In this document: positions 10,381-25,783 of the stretch, in pieces
Layout: the number at the start of each line of letters is the position of its first letter
How positions within the stretch are numbered: position 1 is the first letter of the stretch
Source of the DNA: Spinellus fusiger
Taxonomy: Eukaryota > Mucoromycota > Mucoromycetes > Mucorales > Phycomycetaceae
DNA: 64,000 nucleotides
Assembly: GCA_025094145.1 (NCBI GenBank)
Contig: JALLLS010000001.1
Coordinates: forward strand, 434,001 to 498,000
Direction: 5' to 3'
The notes under the pieces: generated by a model
The model's input: the letters and a program-made list of their open reading frames with translations, nothing else
Told to the model about the DNA's origin: nothing
Database searches by the model: none
Position numbers and translations under genes: made by a program

Positions 10381-12900
10381 CTACAAAGTACTGAGCAATA
10401 TTTTTATAATGAGGGATGTATAAAATCATCTAAAAAACAACTATTCCAAATCTTGTGTTATTCCATGAACCTTTTATTATAAACACCTTGGACTGATAGA
10501 TATACCTTTACCTTTCAAAATAAAATAAAAATAAAAAATTGATCTGCCGTCCACTCATTTATTGCCTGGGACTGTAGTTTTAGATGATATTGCCATCTAT
10601 TAGACATGAAAATGAATAGACTATCAGGCTTATTTTTACATTAACCCTTAAAAACGACTTAGTATCTCTGTATAGAATATTATAGATAAGCAGCTTAAAT
10701 ATGATTAGTAAAGATTGATTCTCTTAGTTTGAAGCAAAATCACACTTTAAAGATGTTAATATATTAAACTAAGATAAGACTAATCTCTACTACATCTTTT
10801 CTACTTAAATTCTTGGCAGGCTTTATACTTATTGACTCAAACCATCAACTACTTTCTTGGATAATATTGTTTTATTCGTTCTTTTCATATGATTTGTGTA
10901 TCTGATTTTCTGGGCATTCAATTTTCAGGTTTGTGTATAGTAAACAATAAAAGAAAGGTCTTCTACAATCTTACTGTTTTCACCGAAGATCAATTTTTAT
11001 TCATAATACTATTTATTAAATTTTTGGATCAAGGACTAAGCATCTATCAAAAGCTGTTAGATAAAAAAGCAGTGAAACTATAAAAACTTTTTTTTTCATT
11101 TCATGGTCATGCAAAAATTAGTTTAGTACTTAAAAAAAATCCGAGATGCAGAGAATGATTAAGATATGCAAATCATTTGAAAAGAGAGAGAAAAAACAAT
11201 AGTTATTATATCTTGTTTAGGATGATTTTTCTATGTTTATTATTATTTTATTTTATTTTTAAAGAAAAAGAGGCGGTTAATTTTCTTGTACCTCTTAAAA
11301 TAATAGTACACAGTTGTGATACACTATTTTCAAATAAAAAAAAATTAGCGCATATTGAGCAACTGTATGTTTATTGATCAAACAGTTCTCCATATCAACA
11401 TGAAACAATTTTTGGAGAAGGAAATATTGTCTTCAAGGATTGCAGATGCATCCAACTAAGTCCTAATCAGTGACCTCAAAGGTTTCTGTATATATTCTGA
11501 TAACACATTTTATGATTGCTTGAACAAAAAGCTTATTTAATAATAAAATTTTATTGTCATATTTGACGTTGTCGTCAATGGCTTGTTAGTCCAAAGGAAA
11601 TCCGGTCAGTTAACAGGTAGTTAAACTTTGCTGTTTATTAATTTGTATTGCTACGTTTTTTATACTTTTCTACTACTAGTATTTAGCTTCAGGGGTATGT
11701 TATTGGATACTACAAACTATTATCATCCCTTAGTATTCGATAGCATCCCCTTCTCAGTTTAGTGGTAGGTGTTAGTATCTCCAAAAAGGGTTGCAGTTCT
11801 AGTTATAGAAAATGTCTTTACGACAACGTATTCAAATTATGTGTCAATCTATAGCTTCTTTATGCGACAATATTTTTCACAATCATGAGCCAAAGATTTT
11901 TTGTTAGTGCGCCAAGATTTTCCGAAAATGGTATACTTGTGTTCAACATAGCAGTGTTACAAACAAGAGAATATCCCGTCTCCTGGAATTTATTAAGGAA
12001 AAAACACTATTCGTACATTCTGGAAGAAAATACTATTGAAAGATTAGCACTGTATTATCTATGCCTTAGAAGATTATGCATATTTATAGCTATGATTAGA
12101 ACTGTACAATTTCGAGTAATTTTTTTTCTGAAAGATGGAATATGTGCAAATGCTTTAGGCTGTGTATACCAAGTATGCTTATGAATTATTTTCACTGAAT
12201 TATACCTCAGCTACGAGAATAAGACAAGTATTTATTTTTTTTCATTATAGCAACAAGATTAATGGCAGATTTAAATATACTTTTCTAAACTCTCGTTACA
12301 GATTTTTCTGATACAGCATTGCTTATATAACATATAATTACATAGTGTTTGAATAAGTATTCATGTGATACCTATAGACGATCAGACAAGTGCCTTTAAG
12401 TCACTGCAGTTTGAGAACTTGAACTTTGATCGACCAACATAAGTATTGTACTCATACCAACTAAATGATAAAAAAATAGTACAATAGTATGAAATTATAA
12501 AGCAGAAAGTCAAAGCAAAGCACAACAATTTCTGCTTTATAATACATGTAGATTGGATGCAAGTGTTTTAGTGACAGAGTTTGAATTATACAACATATCA
12601 GCCTATACCAGACAATCAGTGGCTTTAGTGATGTTTATCAATGCTGATGGCGCTACATTAAACTTAGTGAAGTATTATATCATTTCAGAATGTAGACTAT
12701 ATTCTTTATCTATACAAAAGATATAAATTATTATTGCTGCTGTCTACTATCAATATTTTAATCACGATTACACTATCCACCACTATGAATAAGTTTATCA
12801 AGACCCGGATAGAGCCAATAAATTAGCCAATACTGAGGCCTACACTATCAAGAGACACTTACCCTTGAAAGGTTTTTTTTAATTGAACATTCTTCATTTA
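10381..12900. other. AT-rich spacer with one repeat copy
   Basis: No credible gene was seen. Open frames of up to 99 codons (for example 11885-12184) lack family motifs and promoter context. The stretch 11565-11690 resembles 29238-29350 (see the repeat entries). Confidence 0.5.
11565..11690 (+). repeat. Dispersed repeat, second family, copy 1
   Basis: Similarity to 29238-29350 centres on tccggtcagttaa, with flanking blocks caaaggaaatccggtcagtt versus caaaggtatccggtcagtt, the following tagtaaactttg/tagtagaactctg region and the attgctacgttttttatactt/attggctattctttttatgct region. The two copies are in the same orientation. The parent element is unknown; this may be an old solo terminal repeat or a miniature element. 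Confidence 0.45.
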
Positions 12901-12916
12901 TCACTTTTCCACTCTA

Positions 12917-14180
12917 ATGTCTACCTCATCTAACACCACCAAACACAACAAAAAAACCTCTTGGAAACAGGAAAAAAGAAATAGTGAAGACTATAATCAT
13001 TGTCTCATTGATCAAGAGGCCACTGTCAATGGGACCACTCATGTTGCCATCTCTGCTAGGTTTGGTGTTTGTCAGCAGTCTGTTTTCCGTATCGTAAAGA
13101 GATACAAGGAAAATGGTTGCTTCAAGGCCAAAAAATAGCACTGGGTGAAATCCCATTCTTAATGAGAGGGAAGAGAGAGAGAACAGTCGCGAAGTGGGAA
13201 GGGATTCATTACAGACAATGGATCAGCTTCGCAAGCAGATGACCACCCAAGTGTTCATGAACATTTTTAGAGAAATGATAAAGAGGATTAGCCTGTTTTC
13301 TTTCAAGGTGGTTAAGAAACCTTCTCTCACTATTAAACACAAGAAGTTAAGACTTGCTTGGGCTAAGACCCACCTCCATTGGACTGAGGAAGACTGGAAG
13401 ACAGTCATCTGGTCCGATGAGTCAAAGTACTAACTGATGAGGACCAACAACCACAACAGAGTGGTGTGCAGGAAGAAGGAGAGGCTACACCCAGATAATG
13501 TGAAGCCGACGATGAAGTTTGGTGGTGATGGTGTGATGTTGTGGGGTTCTCTTTTCTGGTGAAGTTGTTGGAAGGTTGGTACCTGTGAAGGGTAGTATAG
13601 ACAGTAGAAGATACATTGAAATCTTAAAGAAGAATTACTACCCTGAGCTGGCTCAACTCAAGGCACTGAATCCAGAGGTGGATTATGTTCTTCAAGAAGA
13701 CAATGCTAGATGTCATAAGAGCAAAGAGTCCAGGTTGTGGAAGGCACAGGAGAGCATTGCCACTATGGAGGGGTGGCCCTCACAAAGCCCTGACCTCAAC
13801 CCAATTGAGCATCTTTGGGAGGAACTTGACAGAGTAGTCCGCAAGAGGATGACTCCAGCAAGCACCCTCCAGGATCTGAAGGCTCTCTTGGTCCAAGAAT
13901 GGGACAAAATTTCCAAAGAAGTTACCAACAACCTCATCAACAGCATGCATTGGAGATATAGGGCTGTGATAGAGACCAAGGATAGAAATGCTAAATATTA
14001 AGGGTTTCCAACCAATAAATTTGTATTTATTATCCTGTTGACCTTCTTTATACTTCATCCTATTTTGAAGTCTTTACTGTGTGTTTAATATATGTTTTTA
14101 TTACAAAGAATAAGTATTTCTTATTACAAAAGTATACCGGGGCATGAAAAATCTTCCTTATTATTTTGAAAGTCACTGTA
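12917..14180 (+). pseudogene. Tc1/mariner transposase relic B
   Basis: The first frame (12917-13138) holds the DNA-binding region (THVAISARFGVCQQSVFRIVKRY). Frame changes and stops follow around 13137 and 13431. The catalytic core is well preserved in pieces: VIWSDESKY (first Asp), MLWGSLFW, and 13576-14001 with YVLQEDNARCHKSK (second Asp) and WPSQSPDLNPIEHLWEELDR (Glu). I count 35 residues between the second Asp and the Glu (DD35E) rather than the usual 34, because of an extra Gly before the Trp. The sequence at about 14140-14176 (ggggcatgaaaaatc ... aaagtcactgta) looks like a Tc1-type terminus, but no matching left repeat was found. At least two disruptions prevent a full product. Confidence 0.8.
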
Positions 14181-15806
14181 TAAAACTCGACTATATCTTT
14201 TGTAAAACAACCAGACATTCTAAACAAAGAAACCCATAGTCAAATCACACAATCGATATTTTGACCTATACGTACAATAAAATGTATTATCCACTATCCT
14301 CAACATCTATAGCGATAACTCACTATATATCACATCCACGAGATTCCGATACAATTTAACAGCTATAATTAAATGAAAACTTTTTTCTATTTTTGTTAAA
14401 GAACAGACTCTTGTTAATTCTCTCACTTTGTTAATAAAAAGGATTACAGACTTATTTCACTATCACTTATTTTCAAAAGACATTTTTCTCTAATATCACA
14501 GAGATAGCAAAAATTTCCTTTTAGATATGGCCTGCCCTTAAAGCCAGTGTGAAGTGAAGGTGTGAGGCTAAGATTAATGCAAAAAGCTGTAGATCAGGAA
14601 TTGGTTGCTTTAACAATAACGCCGCTTTTTTTTTACTGTGAGACTTATTTCTATTTATAAATATACCATTATCATAAATAGAAATAAAATTTTGTGATGT
14701 TATGGTTATGTAAAAGTAAAGTCTTCCAAATAACATAATACCATTGAATATGAGATTCTTTAATATCTCCTTTCACTTCATTTATTAGTTATATTATTTT
14801 TATCTGTTCATTGAATGATACCATGCCATAACCTTACAAAGAAGTTTATTGAGTATAAATGAATAAACTTGTACAGAGTATTTATTTATGGGATACGAAT
14901 GTAAAGACAGCAATAGATTATGTCCTATGATTTTTTTGTACAGGACAACCGCTTAATATTTCTTCCTTTCTTTATTTGTATTTGTACACAGTGACATTTG
15001 ACTGAGATATAGTATGCTACTCAATACATATCAACATGATATATACATACAAATGTATATGATTCTTATTGAAAGCTCAATTATTTGCATAAAAGACATT
15101 AGGCTATTGTATCCTTGTATTTCAGAGGTATAATAAAATCATTGAGGTCAGATCCACTAATTAAACTGTTGTATACAATGAGAACAATAACAAAAATTCA
15201 TGTTATGGATCTTGATTCAATTGTGTATAGCTTAGTAATATTATGTCATTTAGAAATATTAGACGGTATCACCCGTTCCCCGAGGCTAGTAGTATTATGA
15301 GTATACTTTAGTACAACAGGTTTTAATTCTCATTTTAAAAAAAGTTCCAGTTATAAAATATCAATAATGTTCCTCGGGTGTTCTTTGTAGAGAAGAATAG
15401 ATAGATTTACTTCATTTTAGTACTAAGTAAATGCACTATACTACTTTTCTTTTCATTGATTTACTAGTGTATGATGTTAATACGGGTTATCATTTTTTTG
15501 AATACTACAAAGATAAATGAGTGGCTACTTTCTGTATTTTATAGTCTAAACAGAAGTTTTTAATTAATACTATTTATATTATTGGTAAATTCATGTACAG
15601 CTTTTATTTTATTAAAACAGAAATAGCGAATCTGCTACTTCAACTACATATTCCAACATAGTACAAATGACTATTAGCGCACTCACACTAAGTAAACATT
15701 ATTACTTTAATCAATATTCAGTCATTTACTCACTATTTAGTTGTTTATATATATAATTTATATATATACATATTGCTATTACTACTACTACTACTACTAC
15801 TATTAC

Positions 15807-15838
<32 letters not shown>

Positions 15839-18160
15839 GTAAAGAATATTTTATTTAAATTCAGGATATCTATCTGATATTCTCTAAATATATTTGATTT
15901 TATATGTTTCTTTGATTAGAAATGATTGTAGTGATAAATGTAATGACATTTAATATTGCTTATGACAAGTCGATCTATGTGATGGGACTATGAATACTAT
16001 GTTTGAATATCTTTATATAATTGAAGTGGCCACATAAATGTGGTTGGAGAAGCAATTACTATTTGAGTTTATAGAAAAGTCTGTCTTCACTATGAGTTTT
16101 CTAGAAGCAATGCTTGGTATAACCCGTATAGTTGGTGACACTAATATGGAGTCCCATGAATCTAGGCTCAACAAAACGAACTTTAGTATCAATGAATTAC
16201 TATAAAACAACTCTTCAAACCCCACATACACCAGAGTATGTGATATCCGAAAACATTTGACAGGGTAATAGTTTTATCGTAGTAAAATGAAGAGCCTTAA
16301 GTTTATTTAAACTCACATATTATCAGAAAGAGGGGTACTGCTTTAGCAGCAAAATGGATTGAACTTGCATACAATAGATGAGACTATGTGTTGCAATTAG
16401 TGCTTGCATATCCTGAAAAAGAAATATATTACTTGAACCTTCTTGTTTCTATTCCCTAAACTCGGGCAGTTACCGTCCAAGGATATTTATTTTCAATTGT
16501 ACTACACACCAAAAGAAAGAAGAAAAATAGAAGAAAAAATACTGCTTAGGCAAAGAATGGCATTGGTATTGATTCTGGTTGGCCTTTACAAACCCCTAGT
16601 ATCAATCTAATTTAGTATTTCCTTGTGCATCTGAAGAAATTATATGCAATAATACAACTGATGTTTACTTTTCAACAGCTATAGTACGTCATTGTGCTAG
16701 AGAGAGAAAGGAGAAGAGTCTTTTAAGATCATCAAACAGTTTTATTGGCACCAGAAAATGAAGACACCTTTAGTCTCTATTTCATAGTTTTTTAGATATA
16801 CCAATAAAGAATAATATGCATTAATCTATGCTAATTACTTTATCATTATTATTGATTAAAAGTTCAAATCATCTATCTAGTAAATCCAATAAAACGTTAG
16901 TATTGATAAACATATAAGTAGGAAGGCCTACTTAGACATTGAATAAAAAGGTTCAGTGCCTTATTTGTTATTTGTTCTATTCTATTATTTTTTCTAAAAT
17001 AAAATAAAATAAAAACTTTTTTAGTATTTATAAAAGAGAATTATGTTTTCAAACTAAAGGTTGATAGCCTAAATATCGGATAATTACTATTGAACTCTTA
17101 ATTTTAATCGAGTGTATCTATTTAGAATAAAAAGATGCTATACTAGTTAATGTCTAAGCATGTTACAAAATCTAGTAATGCAATACATCTGTGGACTGAA
17201 AAAGATCTATAAAAAGCCTACCGGTACTTGGAGTATTCTCGGTTTTAGTTTTAGTTTTTTTCTTTCTATCAGTACTTTTTATTAGGCGTCTTCATGCAGT
17301 TGTAAGATGTACTAGGGAGACTTGATTCTCAGTTTTAGTAAAAAAAAATGAGACTTAAAATATGGTAGTAAAAAAATCGACCAATAACAAGTGAAAAAAT
17401 AGATCTATTGACAAATAAATATTAGCTTTAATAACCATAATGAGTTTACATAAAGAATACTACAATGTTCCGTTCCCGTATTTCATGAACAACCTTATCG
17501 AGTGTTAATTTTTGAATATTAAGTTATAGTGATCAATTATGCAACCAATCACTGGACTATCTGCAATATGAGTAAGCTGCGAGAGATATTAACTCAGACT
17601 CCAATCATAATCGATAAAAATACTTACTAAATCTATACTATGTAGAACACAAGATACAATTGGCCATAGTGTTTTTTATTATTTTTATTATTTTTATGTG
17701 TAATACTTAGCGATTTGTGAGTCTATAGGGCCGTAAGGTAGTATTTCGGAATCTATCTTTTCACCCTACGGCTAATTATTAGTTATATCCTACAATCTTT
17801 TATTCCTTTCTTTTATTCTTTTTCTTTCTGCAAGGGATGTTGTATGGTTTTGATGTTGTTCAGCAACTGTCCTAGAGCTTAAAAAGTGGTGGTTAGTGAT
17901 GTTATTTTTAATAGACTGCTGCCTGATCTAGGGGCAGGCTTGTGTACATGATTCTATGTGATTTCTGTGACTTATTTTTACGCAAACTTCATAAATACAG
18001 AAAAATAATTAAATACCTCCCGACTTTTCTATACTATTATAGAAATAAAATAAGATTTTATCTGTTCTTGATTCCATTTAGATAGCAATATGTTTAGTCT
18101 CAGCTAGAGGATATTGGAGGCTTTCTATAAGGAAACACCGTTAAAATCGTTCATAAACTA
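14181..18160. other. AT-rich intergenic region
   Basis: About 4 kb without a recognisable gene; short open frames (for example 14521-14736 and 16013-16231 on the minus strand) have no motifs. It contains a trinucleotide repeat at 15778-15839. The last part is the promoter region of the ENA-type ATPase. Confidence 0.6.
15778..15839 (+). repeat. (ACT)n / (AAT)n microsatellite
   Basis: A compound trinucleotide tract: about eight ACT units run into about eleven AAT units. Confidence 0.95.
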
Positions 18161-18166
18161 GGAAAG

Positions 18167-18174
18167 TATAAAAG
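18167..18174 (+). promoter_or_regulatory. TATA box of the ENA-type ATPase gene
   Basis: TATAAAAG lies 62 bp upstream of the start codon, followed by a pyrimidine-rich stretch suitable for transcription start. It is assigned by position and sequence only. Confidence 0.55.
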
Positions 18175-18235
18175 GACAGTAGATAAGCTGCTTTCCATTT
18201 TCATTATTTTTATTAGAAATAATAATAATCCTGCA

Positions 18236-21199
18236 ATGTCAACTGATTCTAAGGAGCCAGATCATTGGCATACAAAGACTATTGATGAGGCATTGGTTTA
18301 CTTCAACACCAGTATTGACGGTGGTTTATCACCAGAACAAGTTGATATATCCCTAAAAATCAACGGCTACAATGAGTTATCATCAGACGGCGGACCCAAG
18401 TGGATAAAAATATTTTTCAGACAGTGTTTGGATGCAATGAATTGGATTTTTATTGCTCTTGGATCAGCCTCTTATGCCCTTAAAGACTACATTACTGGAT
18501 CATTGCTCATGTGTATTGCCATTGTCAATCTATATTTATCCTTCTCACAAGAGTATGCTGCTGAACAAACATTATCAGCACTACACAGTTTATCATCACC
18601 ACAGGCACAGATTATTCGAGATGGGAAAGAACAGACTATCCTTAGTAGAGATGTGGTACCTGGTGATATGCTATTAATCAAAGAAGGGGATTCAATTGCA
18701 GCTGATGCAAGACTTGTTCATATTTCCAATCTTGAGGTGGATGAGGCTTTGTTAACGGGAGAATCTATGCCTGTTATAAAAGAATTGATCATAGCGAAGA
18801 ACATAGGTCAGTAGAATAGCATACAGAAGCAGATATACTAACTCTCAACAGATGAACCCCTGGGAGACCGAACCAACATGGTGTATAGCTCTACCGTTGT
18901 ATCAAAAGGGCGTGGCAGAGCTATCGTTACACGCACCGGCATGCATACAGAAATTGGCAAAGTAGCCGTCAAATTGAATGATTCCAATGATGGTGACAGG
19001 ACACGCCTCCAGAAAAGTTTGGGAAGAATGTACACCTTTTTACTTATTGTCTCTATCCTCTGTGTCATTATTGTGCTTGCTTCTGTTAAGTTCCAAGTCA
19101 ATTATGATGTGGGAATGTACTCAATGACATCTGCTCTTTCTGTCCTGCCTGCTGGTATGACTACTGTTATGACAGTAACCCTTGTTATGGGGGGTAAAGA
19201 GATGACCTACCATAAAGCCATTGTACGAAGACTAAAAGTGCTCGAAACACTTGGATCTGTGACCAACATTTTCTCTGACAAGACAGGCACACTGACTATG
19301 GCCAGAATGGTAGTGGTTCGATTCTGGACTCTCAAGGAAGGCTTCTTCTATGTCACACCCAATGGATTGGCACCTAATGGAGACATATACCGTGTGTCTG
19401 ATGTACATGCCAAAAAGAACATGGGTGATGATCTTGTCAATAAGTCCTCTATCAGCGAAAACATCCGCCGTCTTTTGCAATGTTCTGCCCTATGTAATAT
19501 GGCAAGTATCTACCTGCGTGAGAATTCAAAGAGTGAAAAAACATGCCTTACTATTGCCGAAGACTCCACACAATCTGATGACTGGATCTCAAGTGGTGCA
19601 CCCACTGAAGTGGCACTTCAAGTCTTTGCTCACAAGTTTGATATGGGAAAACCTACTCTGCTGGCGAATGGTTGGGAGATCCTTGTTGAGCACCAGTTTG
19701 ACTCTACCATCAAACGCATGTCTACTCTTTATAATGATGAAACCAAAACCAGCAAGGTGCTATTTACAAAAGGTGCAACAGAACGCATTTTGCCCCTTTG
19801 CCCTGATCTTTCTGAAAAAGACAAACAGGATATTTCTGCCAATGTGGATGAACTTGCACGTGAAGGTCTTCGTGTGATTGCACTTGCTTACAGAGAGTTT
19901 TCCTCTGAACAGAATGCTTCCGAATTCTCTCGGGGTGCTCTTGAACAGCATCTGACATTTATTGGTCTGACGGGTATTTATGACCCACCCAGAGCAGAGT
20001 CTCGACAGGCTGTGAAGGAGGCTCATGAGGCTGGTATCTCTGTCCATATGTTAACAGGAGACCATGAAATCACTGCTACTGCCATTGCAAAGGAAATCAA
20101 TATCCTGAATGAGAAGACCATGTCGACTGAAACTATTCGTCGTCTTGTAATGACAGGCACTCAATTCGATGCCATGTCAGATGAAGCCATTGATGCTCTT
20201 GAAGAACTGCCTCTTGTTGTTGCACGATGTTCACCCGAAACCAAGGTTAAAATGATCCAGGCTTCTGCTCGACGCAACAATGTCTCTGCCATGACGGGTG
20301 ATGGTGTTAATGACTCTCCTTCTCTTCGCATTGCTGATGTTGGTATTGCCATGGGAAAGAATGGTAGTGATGTAGCCAAACAGGCGTCTGATATTATTCT
20401 GACAGACGATAATTTTGCCACTATTATTCGAGCCATTAGTGAAGGAAGACGCATCTATCAAAACATGCAACGTTTCCTTCTTTACTACTGGATTTCCTTG
20501 GCTGCTATGGCTATCGTCATTCTCTTGTGTCTGACTATACGCGATCCTTCTGGTAGAAGTGCTGCTCCCTTATCTACACTTGAGATGATCTTCCTCTATG
20601 CTGCAATGACACCTCCCGCAGGTCTTCTTAGTGTCCAGCCAGCCTCCAAGACAGTCATGAAGGAGCCACCCAGACCACCCAGTGAAAGTCTTTTTAGCAA
20701 GGAGATTATTATGGACACTGTCTTTTATAGTCTGTTTATTTCTATGAGTTGCTTTATTGCCTATCTTGTGCCCCTCTATGCATTTGGCAATGGCATTGGT
20801 GGAGTTAACTGTGATGCCAACTACCAAGCAGGCCTTTGTGACTCTTTCTACCGTGCTCGTACGTGTATGCTTATTACATATACTTTCCAGTCTCTGGTGC
20901 TTATGATCCATTGTCGCAGTTTCCGAGATAGTGAATGGAATTGGTGTGGGTTTAAGCAGTCTATTTGCTCGATGACCATTGTAGGCACTGCTATTTTTGA
21001 TATTGCCTGTCTTGTCATCTTCAGCTGTATTCCTATCGTAGCTATACAAGGATTTCATATACTTGCTGTTACATGGGAATGGGGTCTTGCTTTGGGTCTG
21101 ATCCTAAGCTTTGTTCTTTATGGCGAATTCTACAAGTGGTGCAAGCGGCATTTCCTTAAGCCCGTGGTGAGTCGAGTCCTACAAGAATCAGACCCTTAG
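18236..21199 (+). CDS. ENA: ENA-type (P-type, class IID) cation ATPase
   Basis: A plasma-membrane P-type ATPase that would pump Na+ (and possibly K+) outward. Exons are 18236-18806 and 18852-21199, separated by a 45-nt GTCAGT...CAACAG intron with a ctaac branch-like site; together they give 972 residues, normal for the family. The N-terminal cation-ATPase domain is followed by an actuator domain (LTGES). The phosphorylation motif SDKTGTLT has its Asp at about residue 333. The nucleotide-binding part and hinge follow, with MLTGDH and GDGVNDSP near residue 672. C-terminal membrane segments surround a loop GGVNCDANYQ...CDSFYRART that matches the ENA-specific extracellular loop pattern. The class IID assignment rests on that loop and overall resemblance; a related class II ATPase cannot be fully excluded. 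No disruption was seen. Confidence 0.85.
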
Positions 21200-21417
21200 T
21201 TGATCTATCTACATATTATTCTTATGTTACGTATACACTCTTCCTGTTTATTATTATCAAACTTAATATACACATCTACACATACACACGAACACTGTCC
21301 TTTTTCTTATGTAGTCTCAAAGATTTCTCTGTGGCCTTTTTTTTTTTAAAAAAAAAAAATAGACCCCTTCATTTAATAGATAGATGTGTGCAGTGTTATT
21401 GTTGCGTTTATTCGAGT

Positions 21418-21889
21418 TTAAACGGAAAAGTTGGAAGGGTTGGTTCCTTCTTCTCTCTGCTCGTTCCACTTGGAAATCTACTCTGTCATCAAAACCACCC
21501 TTTTTTTCACGCTTTACTTACCCATTCATTGGGACAGAGAGAGTTGTAGGCTCTGAAGAACTGCTTGCAAGGAGCAAACTCTTCACCACGAGCAGCAATA
21601 CACTTGTAATAATCGGCGTAGTTTTGCCAGCAGCTAGAGTCGTATTTAATGAAAAAAATGTCTACTTTCTGAGCCTACCTCTTGGTCTGGTTGGTGTTGG
21701 GGAAACTACCAAAGGGAGGGTTATGTTAGTAACTAATAACAGTAGATTGTGGCATCTTTTACCGAGCATCAAAACCAGCTATTGAATTTTAAATAGGAAC
21801 ATTAGCGGAAGATTCTCTTGATTTCTCTCTTGATTTCTCTCTTTCGCTTTACCGGTTGTCAGCTTCACAGGTGTTTCAATATCAGACAT
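21418..21889 (-). CDS. COX12: Cytochrome c oxidase subunit 6b (COX12/COX6B)
   Basis: A nuclear-encoded subunit of respiratory complex IV in the intermembrane space, stabilised by twin CX9C disulfides. Five exons (21889-21853, 21778-21763, 21705-21679, 21633-21522, 21477-21418) give 83 residues, matching family length. The spliced product reads FDARFPNTNQTKSCWQNY, then YYKCIAARGEEFAPCKQFF and SLCPNEWISKWNEQREEGT, which is the COX6B core with C...CX9C...C spacing. Exons 2 and 3 are only 16 and 27 nt. The last acceptor was chosen as GAGTAG|ATT because only that one restores the conserved WxxKWxEQRxxGT ending and a stop. It lies head-to-tail downstream of the COPI-associated gene and convergent with the ENA gene. 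Confidence is high because all family positions are restored by splicing. Confidence 0.92.
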
Positions 21890-22071
21890 GATGACACTGC
21901 TTATTCAAGTGAGAAGGGAAACAGAAAAGTAAACAAAGCTGGACTGGTAATTAAAAATAAATAATACTGTGTAACCTAACACTCTTAAGCAGGGTGCAAT
22001 TGGTATTTTCTATGATTTAGAAGTGATACGTCATATACTGTGACGTGCATTCAAGTAAGTTTTATTTAACT

Positions 22072-22841
22072 TTATACAATGGCTGAGGAATCAGGAACAA
22101 TGTTCGTAGTAGTATGATGAGCAGTGGTAGTATTAGCAGCAGCAGCTGTATCATTAGTAGTAGTAGTAGTAGTAGGAAGAGGAGAAGTATTCCACTGATT
22201 AGCATTTCCCTTATGCTCAAGAGAATCATCGAAAGCCTCTCTTCTCATATTGATAGGAGGCTGGACAAAAGGCATAAATTGGAGAATAGAATAAGCAACG
22301 CCTGCCAGAGCCACCTAATAGAAACTAATTAGCAAAGGGCTATTGTTTTAAGAAGCTTACAATGACTCCAGAGGCAATAGCAAGAAGAATTTCGTTCAGA
22401 ATAATACAACCGATGCTTATTGTCTTTTTTTAGTCTACTTTCTATTGATAAATGACTTACAAAATATAGACTATATTTCAGTGGTTAGACAAGACAATAA
22501 AGACGCTTCTCTTACATAAACCACGGCCAAGGAAAGAGAACATATAGGAGACATGTTGTGTGATAACAGGTGGCAAGCGAAACTCAAAGACAAAGACAAT
22601 AATACCAAATACTATACAGAATATTCCACGAATGAACTGTGGAAAGCCTTTGTGGATGCAGTTATAGGCAGGTCATAATCATTGGGAGATAGAATCAGCA
22701 CTTGTTATTGGTATCAATGCACCTTCTCTTTCTCTCTGCTGTACCTCCTGTAATAATGGTAGCTACACCACCAATGACCATAAAGCAAGCAACAATAATA
22801 TTAATCACTCGAAAAAGCAGACTTTGGTCAAGATCAATCAT
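22072..22841 (-). CDS. COPI-associated Golgi membrane protein (TVP15-like)
   Basis: A four-helix membrane protein of the COPI_assoc family, whose yeast member TVP15 resides in late Golgi vesicles. Five exons (22841-22745, 22647-22516, 22470-22461, 22415-22361, 22314-22072) encode 178 residues. Exon 1 gives the first helix (RVINIIVACFMVIGG), exon 2 FIRGIFCIVFGIIVFVFEFRLPP and a SFLGRG motif, exons 3-4 the continuation FYIFIGCIILNE, and exon 5 the last helix followed by a Thr/Asn-rich cytosolic tail. Exon 3 is only 10 nt; without it the reading frame breaks and the conserved FYIFIG block is lost. A TATAAATT lies at 22892-22885, about 45 bp upstream of the ATG. The family assignment is from pattern recall of PF08507; exact orthology to TVP15 is not proven. 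Confidence 0.8.
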
Positions 22842-22884
22842 AAGGAAGAAGAATAAAAGTGCATGTTTTCTCGTTGGAGTGTCC

Positions 22885-22892
22885 AATTTATA
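22885..22892 (-). promoter_or_regulatory. TATA box of the COPI-associated gene
   Basis: TATAAATT on the minus strand, about 44 bp upstream of the start codon at 22841. It is assigned by position only. Confidence 0.5.
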
Positions 22893-23155
22893 CCCTTTTT
22901 TTTTTTTTGCTTTGTGTGCATGTCTTACCGAATTATCTAATACTGGCAGATGGGCATTTACTAAAACGAACTGTTCTCTACTTCTAGACACTGTTATTGA
23001 AATGCTTTTTATTGGAAGTATAGACATCACTTGACAGATACTACTACTACTACTCGGACTTTTTTGTATGAGGCTTATTGAGCTTATTGAAGTGGTTGAA
23101 TTGATTGTACTTTTAGACACATTGAAATCATTGCACTTTATCGGACTCCATTGAA

Positions 23156-25265
<2,110 letters not shown>

Positions 25266-25783
25266 CTGGTGTGCTTAATAATGCGCGTAAGCCAAATTAG
25301 TGTGTGGCTGAACATTTTTAATCAGCAAGCTGTGGGTGTCACTGAGTTGCTTATTTCTGACGAGAGGGTTCAGATCAATATTCTTTACAAGACTTCTTTC
25401 CACTGTTCTTCTTTCCACTGTTGTGATGATAGAAGTACAGATAATAAAGAAAAGAGAAAAGAAAAACGCCCTATTGCTAAAGTCAAATAATGTCTCTTTG
25501 GGTTCTTATAGTCTTTTAATGGTATTCATGTGTATTTTGTTTTTGGTTATAGTTTGTATGTCGACATTTGAGCAAAGAATGGCATAAAGTCTTACACTGC
25601 TTAATTTTAGCATTGAATTTTAAGAATAAAATCTGTCCAATAAGAATTTATTACTAATGTAAGGAGGACGATAGCCTATCAAAATAGAGATAGGTTTCAC
25701 CTATAATTTATTTAAGATAGTGTTATTTTCAATTATTATTGTCGCACTTTTGGAGAAAATATGTCGCACTTTTGGAAAAAATA

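Noticed and set aside
11755..11815. tRNA-like A-box sequence (tttagtggtaggtgttagtatc)
   Set aside because: No T-arm (GGTTCRA-type B box) at the right distance and no acceptor-stem pairing.
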